Shown: positions 7,875 to 12,127 of the stretch, in pieces
Position numbering within the stretch: the first letter of the stretch is position 1
Layout of the letters: each line of letters opens with the position of its first letter
Notes under the pieces: model-generated
The model's database searches: none
Told to the model about the DNA's origin: nothing
What the model saw: only the letters and a program-made list of their open reading frames with translations
Program-made: the position numbers and the translations under genes
Assembly: GCA_945861235.1 (NCBI GenBank)
Contig: CAMATV010000058.1
Coordinates: 1-12,127, forward strand
Direction: 5' to 3'
DNA length: 12,127 nt
Source of the DNA: Opitutus sp. GAS368
Lineage (GTDB): Bacteria > Verrucomicrobiota > Verrucomicrobiia > Opitutales > Opitutaceae

Positions 7875-9934
7875 GGTGGTGACATCGTTTTTGCCGGGTT
7901 GCCTTTGGGGGCGGCGGCCGGCGGCGGGATGAAAGGGAAATCGTCGGTGCGGAAGGGCGTGGCGGGCAGACCGGCCTGGTTGAAAAGGTTGCAAGTGGGG
8001 TTGTCCGCCCACGCGTAACGCACCGCAATGGGGGCAGGCACCTGATGGGACCAAACGACGACAGTGGCGCCTTCTATCCGAGCATCCGCCCAGACCCATT
8101 TGCGGTTCGCGCCGCAAAGGGCAAAGCCTTCGAGCTGACTGTGCGGGCGGTTGCGCACGAGCGGAGCGGTCTTCTTGGCCTTGGCCATCACGTCGTAAGT
8201 GGCGGGCACTTCCCGGGCGACGAGTCCGCCGGAAAGGTTGTCGAAGGTGAGACGGATGCTGCTGCCCTCGATCTTCATCGAGGCGTAGGTCGGGCCAGAA
8301 TGGGGGATGGCGCGGCCATACGTTTTGGCGAGCGCGATCCGAGCGAGGCGCTCACCGACGATTTGCTTGTTTTGTGGATGGATGTCCTCGGATTCGCCGG
8401 TGTCGATCAGCACCGCCATGCCGGTGTTGGGCACGGTGAGCGTCATCAGTTGGGCCTCGCGCAGTTCGGCCCACTGGCTCTCGCCTGGTTCCTCGGTCTT
8501 GCTTTTGAAACTCGCGAGCTGGCAGAAATAAAAGGGACTATCACCCTGCTGCCAGTGCTGCCGCCAATCCTTGATCAGCAGCGGGAAAGCGGTGCGGTAG
8601 GCCATGGCGTTCGGAACGTTCGATTCCCCCTGATACCAGAGCACGCCACGGATGGCATACGGCAGGATGGGATGCACCATGCCGTTGAAAAGTCTGCCCG
8701 GCAGGACGTGCTGGCCGGTGAGCGGCGGGGCCGCCTTTGTCGCGGCTGCGTCGAGCGGAGGCAGCGCATACTCCGCCGTTGCCATCCAGCCGCCGAGCAT
8801 CTTCGTGGTGCCCACGCTGGGAAACCAACTGAAGCCCGGCAGCTCCGCCGGAGCGAAAATGCGCACGGCGAGTTGATTCACGCCCTCCTTCAAAAGTGCA
8901 GGGGGAATCAGGTAATGGCGCACGCTGATGAGGCCGGTGAAGCTGTCCACCGTGCGCTCGCCGACGAGCGTACCGTTCCAATACACCTGATCAAACTGCG
9001 CCGAGGGACCGAACTGTAACACCTGCGCCGCTCCGGTCTGCCGCACGGGCAGCACGACTTCCTTGCGAAACCAGAATGCGCCGAGCTTGGGCAACGACGT
9101 ATCGGACACCGGCCCGCTGTCCTTCACCGCCACCCAGCCGTCGTCTTTCGACGTCGGTCCGCTGATGAACCGCGCCACATCGCCCGGAGCGCGGTCCTCG
9201 CGATTGGTTCGCTTCAGCCAGGCGCGGAAGGCCTGTTTGTTCCGCTCGCTCATGGCGTTCATGTTCCTGGCGCCCGCGGCCAACTCAGGGACACTGGCGA
9301 GCGATGCCGGACTGATCCACGGCTCTACCTTCGAGCCTCCCCAGCACACTTTGATGAGGCCGACGGGCGTGTTCAGCTCACGGTGGATGGTTTTGGCAAA
9401 GTAGTAGCCCGCCGCGATGAAATCCTCAGTGGTGCCAGGCCGCGCCACCGTCCAGTAGCCTTGCACATCGTCCGCCGGGGCATCGGCCGTAGGATTCTTC
9501 AGCACATGGAACTGTCGCAGCGCCGGGTTCGCAGACACTTCAATCTCCGCGGTAGCGCTCGTGATCGCCTTCATGTCGAACTCCATGTTCGACTGCCCGC
9601 CGCCCGCCCACACTTCGCCCACGATCACATCCGCGACCTTCACCGCGCGGTTCCGGGTCAGCGATTTCACGACCAATTCGCGGGATTCCGCGCTGGCTTC
9701 GAGCGCATCGAGCTTTACGAGCCATTTGCCGTCCGCCCCGGCTTCGGCGGTCTTGCTTTGCCCAGCGAACTCAACGGCGATCTGCTCACCCGGATCAGCC
9801 GAGCCCCACACCGGCACCGCCTGCGCACTTTGCAGCACCATGCGATCGGAGAAGATGGAGGGAAGCTTCAGCTCGGCGGCGTTCGCCAGCGACGCGAGCA
9901 GCAGGGCGGCAAGAAGCGGAAGGGCGAATTTCAC
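7871..9934 (-). CDS. Secreted sialate O-acetylesterase-type SGNH esterase
   Basis: A 687-residue secreted carbohydrate esterase that would remove O-acetyl groups from a glycan. The start is a GTG at 9932-9934, overlapping the sulfatase stop as GTGA; the signal peptide KFALPLLAALLLASLANA follows directly. An N-terminal Ig-like beta domain (about residues 20-105; IFSDRMVLQ, VPVWGSADPGE) precedes the SGNH hydrolase. Its nucleophile motif is GGGQSNMEF (S115), then CWGGSKVEPW, WYQGESNVPNA and the catalytic pair in SEDIHPQNK (D517, H519). Between the blocks (about residues 255-395) lies an inserted galactose-binding-like region (LGAFWFRKEVVLP, VYWNGTLVG, GVNQLAVRIF), common in this family. Family members act on sialic acid but also on xylan, pectin and other acetylated sugars. 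With two sulfatases and no sialidase nearby, a sulfated acetylated polysaccharide is the better guess than sialic acid. Confidence 0.93.
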   Translation of the reverse strand: MKFALPLLAALLLASLANAAELKLPSIFSDRMVLQSAQAVPVWGSADPGEQIAVEFAGQSKTAEAGADGKWLVKLDALEASAESRELVVKSLTRNRAVKVADVIVGEVWAGGGQSNMEFDMKAITSATAEIEVSANPALRQFHVLKNPTADAPADDVQGYWTVARPGTTEDFIAAGYYFAKTIHRELNTPVGLIKVCWGGSKVEPWISPASLASVPELAAGARNMNAMSERNKQAFRAWLKRTNREDRAPGDVARFISGPTSKDDGWVAVKDSGPVSDTSLPKLGAFWFRKEVVLPVRQTGAAQVLQFGPSAQFDQVYWNGTLVGERTVDSFTGLISVRHYLIPPALLKEGVNQLAVRIFAPAELPGFSWFPSVGTTKMLGGWMATAEYALPPLDAAATKAAPPLTGQHVLPGRLFNGMVHPILPYAIRGVLWYQGESNVPNAMAYRTAFPLLIKDWRQHWQQGDSPFYFCQLASFKSKTEEPGESQWAELREAQLMTLTVPNTGMAVLIDTGESEDIHPQNKQIVGERLARIALAKTYGRAIPHSGPTYASMKIEGSSIRLTFDNLSGGLVAREVPATYDVMAKAKKTAPLVRNRPHSQLEGFALCGANRKWVWADARIEGATVVVWSHQVPAPIAVRYAWADNPTCNLFNQAGLPATPFRTDDFPFIPPPAAAPKGNPAKTMSPP
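9931..9934 (-). promoter_or_regulatory. GTGA stop/start overlap that fixes a non-ATG start
   Basis: The sulfatase reading frame ends ...AAG TGA, and the last G of AAG plus TGA forms GTGA, whose GTG opens the esterase frame. The signal peptide of the esterase begins at this codon and no ATG lies between it and the mature protein, so GTG is the supported start. The other three overlaps in the operon use ATGA. A GTG here could lower re-initiation and so the amount of esterase relative to the sulfatases; that effect is inferred. Confidence 0.75.
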
Positions 9935-11445
9935 TTCGTCTTGTTTTCAGCGGATTTACTTTGAGTGGTCTCCCGCATCAACTGTATGCGCACGGGTTCG
10001 AGCAGCTTCTCATAGCGCTTCCGGTCAAGCAGCGGCCCGCGGCCGGGAGCCTCATGATAGCCGGGATAGTCGAGTGAGCCAGGATGCTCGGTGCGTGGAC
10101 CGTCGGGCAGGGTTTTCTGCCAGGCGAGGGCGGTCGCGCGGAGACGGGCCACGACATCCGGATGTTTGTCGGCCTGACTGTGCAGCTCCATGGGCTGCCG
10201 CGGAATGTCATAGAGTTCGACGCGACTTCCATCCGGATTGAAGAGCAGTTTCCAGTCGCCATCGCGGATCGCCAGCATGGGGCTGCGGTTGATGAGCGGG
10301 CCGACGCCTTCGAACCGCCACTCCCAGAGCAGCGGCTTGGCGCGGACGTGCCCTTTTGCGGTGAACAAGGTCTTCGAGAAATCCTCGCCATCGATGGCCG
10401 TTCCCTCGGGGAGGCGGGTGCCCGCGAGTCCCGCCAGCGTGGGCAGCAGATCAACCCCGCTGACGACGGACGTTTGATCGACCGTGCCCGCCGGGATGCG
10501 GCCCTTCCATCGGACGATACACGGCATCCGGATGCCGCCTTCGTAGAGGCTTCGTTTCCTGCCGCGGAAAGGTCCGGTCGAACCGGCCGCATGGTAGCCG
10601 GCATGAGAAATCTCCGGCGCTTCGGGGCCGTTGTCGCTGGTGAAAATCACCAACGTGTTTGCGGCCCGGGCCGGCTCGGCGTCGATCCAATCCAGCAGCC
10701 GACCGATCTGGGCGTCCATCTCCGTCACGGCTGCATAATAGATCTGCATCGCCGTCGCTATTCCCGGACGGCTCCGGAAACGCTCGTAACGTGCGAGCGC
10801 CTCAGCAGTGGGAGCCAGATCGGCGTGGACGTCGCGCAGCCACAAGGTGACGAAAAATGGCCGGCCGTCGGCCATGCACTTTTCCCCGAAGGCGATGCTC
10901 CGGTCCACCAGCTTGGCGGTGCCGTCGGGGGCGTTCATCCGGACGCGGGGATTCGGGCCGACGCCCTGCCAGATGATGTCAGTCTCGTCATATCCGTAAG
11001 CGGTGACGGGGACGGCCTTGTCTTCGCCCACGTGCCACTTGCCGAAGTGGCCGGTGCGATACCCGGTCCGTTGCAAGGTGCGCGGCAGGTTCTCGATCTT
11101 GGGTTCGAGCGCCTCGGGCATGCCCATGCGCCGGTTGTGCGTCGGCGCCATCCAGTAGTGGATGCCCAGTTCAGCCGGAAAGCGTCCCGTCAGCATGGCT
11201 GCGCGGGAAGGTGAGCAGAGGGAAGCGTTCACGTAGAATTGCTCGAACAACATCCCCTCGGTGGCCATCCGATCGAGGTTTGGAGTGGCAATGTCCAAGT
11301 TTCCGTAGCAACCGAGATCCCCCCAGCCGAGATCGTCGGCCAGGATGAAGATGATATTGGGCTCCTTCGCCGATGCGTCGGCCGCATGCAGCGCAGCCAC
11401 GGGCGTGAGCAGCAGGGCGGCAAAGAGTGTGAAAGCGGGGTTCAT
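9931..11445 (-). CDS. Secreted formylglycine sulfatase (arylsulfatase A-like)
   Basis: A 504-residue type I sulfatase. The ATG at 11443-11445 begins a signal peptide (MNPAFTLFAALLLTPVAALHA); an A-rich AAGAAACG upstream is at most a weak ribosome binding site. Catalytic features are NIIFILADDLGWGDLG (D37, D38), CSPSRAAMLTG (C77 as the formylglycine site), HFGKWHVG (K136, H138) and SDNGPE (D271, N272). The C-terminal subdomain (AIRDGDWKLLFN, ELYDI) is the usual one, and the length is normal, so unlike the second sulfatase it has no added domain. The tail is Lys/Ser/Thr-rich. It is only moderately similar to the other sulfatase by eye, for example in the residues around the active site, so the two probably attack different sulfate positions or sugars. 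It starts 16 bases after the TIM-barrel gene and overlaps the esterase start by 4 bases. Confidence 0.94.
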   Translation of the reverse strand: MNPAFTLFAALLLTPVAALHAADASAKEPNIIFILADDLGWGDLGCYGNLDIATPNLDRMATEGMLFEQFYVNASLCSPSRAAMLTGRFPAELGIHYWMAPTHNRRMGMPEALEPKIENLPRTLQRTGYRTGHFGKWHVGEDKAVPVTAYGYDETDIIWQGVGPNPRVRMNAPDGTAKLVDRSIAFGEKCMADGRPFFVTLWLRDVHADLAPTAEALARYERFRSRPGIATAMQIYYAAVTEMDAQIGRLLDWIDAEPARAANTLVIFTSDNGPEAPEISHAGYHAAGSTGPFRGRKRSLYEGGIRMPCIVRWKGRIPAGTVDQTSVVSGVDLLPTLAGLAGTRLPEGTAIDGEDFSKTLFTAKGHVRAKPLLWEWRFEGVGPLINRSPMLAIRDGDWKLLFNPDGSRVELYDIPRQPMELHSQADKHPDVVARLRATALAWQKTLPDGPRTEHPGSLDYPGYHEAPGRGPLLDRKRYEKLLEPVRIQLMRETTQSKSAENKTK

Positions 11446-11461
11446 GCGTCGTTTCTTGAAG

Positions 11462-12127
11462 TCACTTGCCCGGCTTCACCGGGGCTGCGGGCTTGGGGAG
11501 CAAAGGCAGGCGTGCTTCGGGCTTTTTGGCGGCGGGCTTTCCGTCGAGCTGCGGCACGAGCCAGTCAAGACCGTCGAGATTGTCGCGCAGGCGCAGTTCC
11601 ACGTCGTCGTTGGTGTGGCCGATGATGCCGATGGGGCCGCGATAGCCGGAGGCCGCGATGATCTTCAGCATCGGCAGGTCCAGTTCGCCATGGCCGACCG
11701 GCTGGATCTTCATACCGCGCTTGTCGCCGTCGCGCGTCAGGCCGTTGAGATTCAGGCAGAGTAGATACGGCTTCATCGCGGCCATGGCTTGGGTGAAGCG
11801 ATCCACATGGCTGTGGCCGTGGTGCTGGTTATAGACAATGCCGACGTGCGACGCGCCGTGGTGCTCGCGGAGGTATTCGCACACCGCGACGAGGTTCTCG
11901 GGCTCACCGCCCCAACCGCCATGATTATACAGGCCGAGCTGGCACCCGAGCTTCCGCGTCCGCTCGACCATCGGTAGCAGCTTCGCGGATGCTTCTTTGA
12001 TCTGCTGATCGCGCGGCAACGTCCCGGCCGGGCTGGGGACGGTGATCCAAATCTGCGGATGAAGTTGGTATTTCTCGAAGAGCCGGAAGGCGTCCTCATG
12101 CGCGCTCCAAAAGGCGAAGAACTCCAG
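11462..12127 (-). CDS. TIM-barrel sugar phosphate isomerase/epimerase-like protein, N-terminus off the right edge
   Basis: The frame is open from the right edge to TGA at 11462-11464, giving 221 residues of the C-terminal part. Recognisable blocks of the xylose isomerase-like TIM-barrel family are LGLYNHGGWGGEPENL, HVGIVYNQHHGHSHVDRF, LLCLNLNG, LPMLKIIAASGYRGPIGIIG and a closing LRDNLDGLDWLVPQLDG. The His-rich segment and the Asn/His at strand ends fit a divalent-metal site. Such proteins isomerise or epimerise sugars, and next to this operon it would handle a released monosaccharide or an oxidised derivative; the exact reaction cannot be read. The last 25 or so residues are a Pro/Lys/Ala-rich low-complexity tail. 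No signal peptide can be judged because the start lies outside. It is followed 16 bases later by the first sulfatase, so it probably shares the transcript. Confidence 0.85.
   Translation of the reverse strand: MEFFAFWSAHEDAFRLFEKYQLHPQIWITVPSPAGTLPRDQQIKEASAKLLPMVERTRKLGCQLGLYNHGGWGGEPENLVAVCEYLREHHGASHVGIVYNQHHGHSHVDRFTQAMAAMKPYLLCLNLNGLTRDGDKRGMKIQPVGHGELDLPMLKIIAASGYRGPIGIIGHTNDDVELRLRDNLDGLDWLVPQLDGKPAAKKPEARLPLLPKPAAPVKPGK

Larger units (their letters stand above)
1907..12127 (-). other. Sulfated-glycan utilisation operon (polysaccharide utilisation locus), partial
   Basis: Six minus-strand genes follow one another with gaps of 16 bases or 4-base overlaps: isomerase-like, sulfatase, esterase, sulfatase with extra domain, unknown secreted protein, TonB receptor. 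Four overlaps (9931-9934, 7871-7874, 6111-6114, 5125-5128) point to one mRNA with coupled translation. Five of the six products carry signal peptides; the sixth is partial. No promoter is visible because the 5' end lies beyond the right edge. The set lacks a backbone-cleaving hydrolase or lyase and a SusD homologue, so either these are outside the window or the cells take up glycans trimmed by others. Confidence 0.8.

Noticed and set aside
6381..8018. 545-codon plus-strand ORF
   Set aside because: It is antisense to the second sulfatase and the end of the esterase, where all catalytic motifs are on the minus strand. It has no recognisable domain.
7875..8117. 81-residue N-terminal extension of the second sulfatase
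   Set aside because: The frame is open but the extension is Arg/His/Pro-rich, overlaps the conserved end of the esterase, and would bury the signal peptide. The ATG at 7872-7874 is preferred.
8045..9019. 324-codon plus-strand ORF
   Set aside because: It is antisense to the esterase, whose SGNH blocks cover the same bases.
10084..11214. 376-codon plus-strand ORF
   Set aside because: It is antisense to the first sulfatase, with no motifs.

Overview
The window looks like part of a Verrucomicrobia chromosome, most likely Opitutales/Opitutaceae. The reasons are the high G+C (about 60-65% by eye over most of it), a stand-alone TonB-dependent receptor with the 'LSPFEV...GY...TLAGTR' start typical of paralogous receptors in that group, and a cluster of secreted sulfatases with a sialate O-acetylesterase. 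Planctomycetes or a relative is the main alternative. No rRNA, tRNA, CRISPR array, integrase or transposase was seen.

All supported genes lie on the minus strand, so transcription runs from high to low coordinates. In that order: (i) the 3' part of a TIM-barrel sugar phosphate isomerase/epimerase-like gene (right edge to 11462); (ii) a secreted formylglycine sulfatase (11445-9931); (iii) a secreted sialate O-acetylesterase-type SGNH esterase (9934-7871); (iv) a second secreted sulfatase with a C-terminal beta-sandwich domain (7874-6111); (v) a secreted protein I do not recognise (6114-5125); (vi) a TonB-dependent outer-membrane receptor (5128-1907). Genes ii-vi are joined by four successive 4-nt stop/start overlaps, so they are almost certainly one translationally coupled operon. 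It reads as part of a polysaccharide utilisation locus for a sulfated, O-acetylated glycan. Sulfatases and esterase would strip the decorations outside the cytoplasm, the receptor would import the product, and the TIM-barrel protein would act on the released sugar. No glycoside hydrolase, polysaccharide lyase, SusD-like protein, regulator or sulfatase-maturing enzyme is inside the window.

Eleven bases after the receptor comes an ATG that begins a clear signal-peptide start and then stops after 28 codons, which looks like the stump of a seventh operon gene. It is followed within about 90 bases by a gene of clearly lower G+C (about half): a large PD-(D/E)XK nuclease-SF2 helicase of the restriction/defence type that runs off the left edge. 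The stretch 1727-1896 is therefore a candidate junction between a carbohydrate operon and a transferred defence gene.

The points most worth a second look are the unrecognised secreted protein inside the operon, the junction with the truncated signal-peptide ORF, and the nuclease-helicase with no ATG start.
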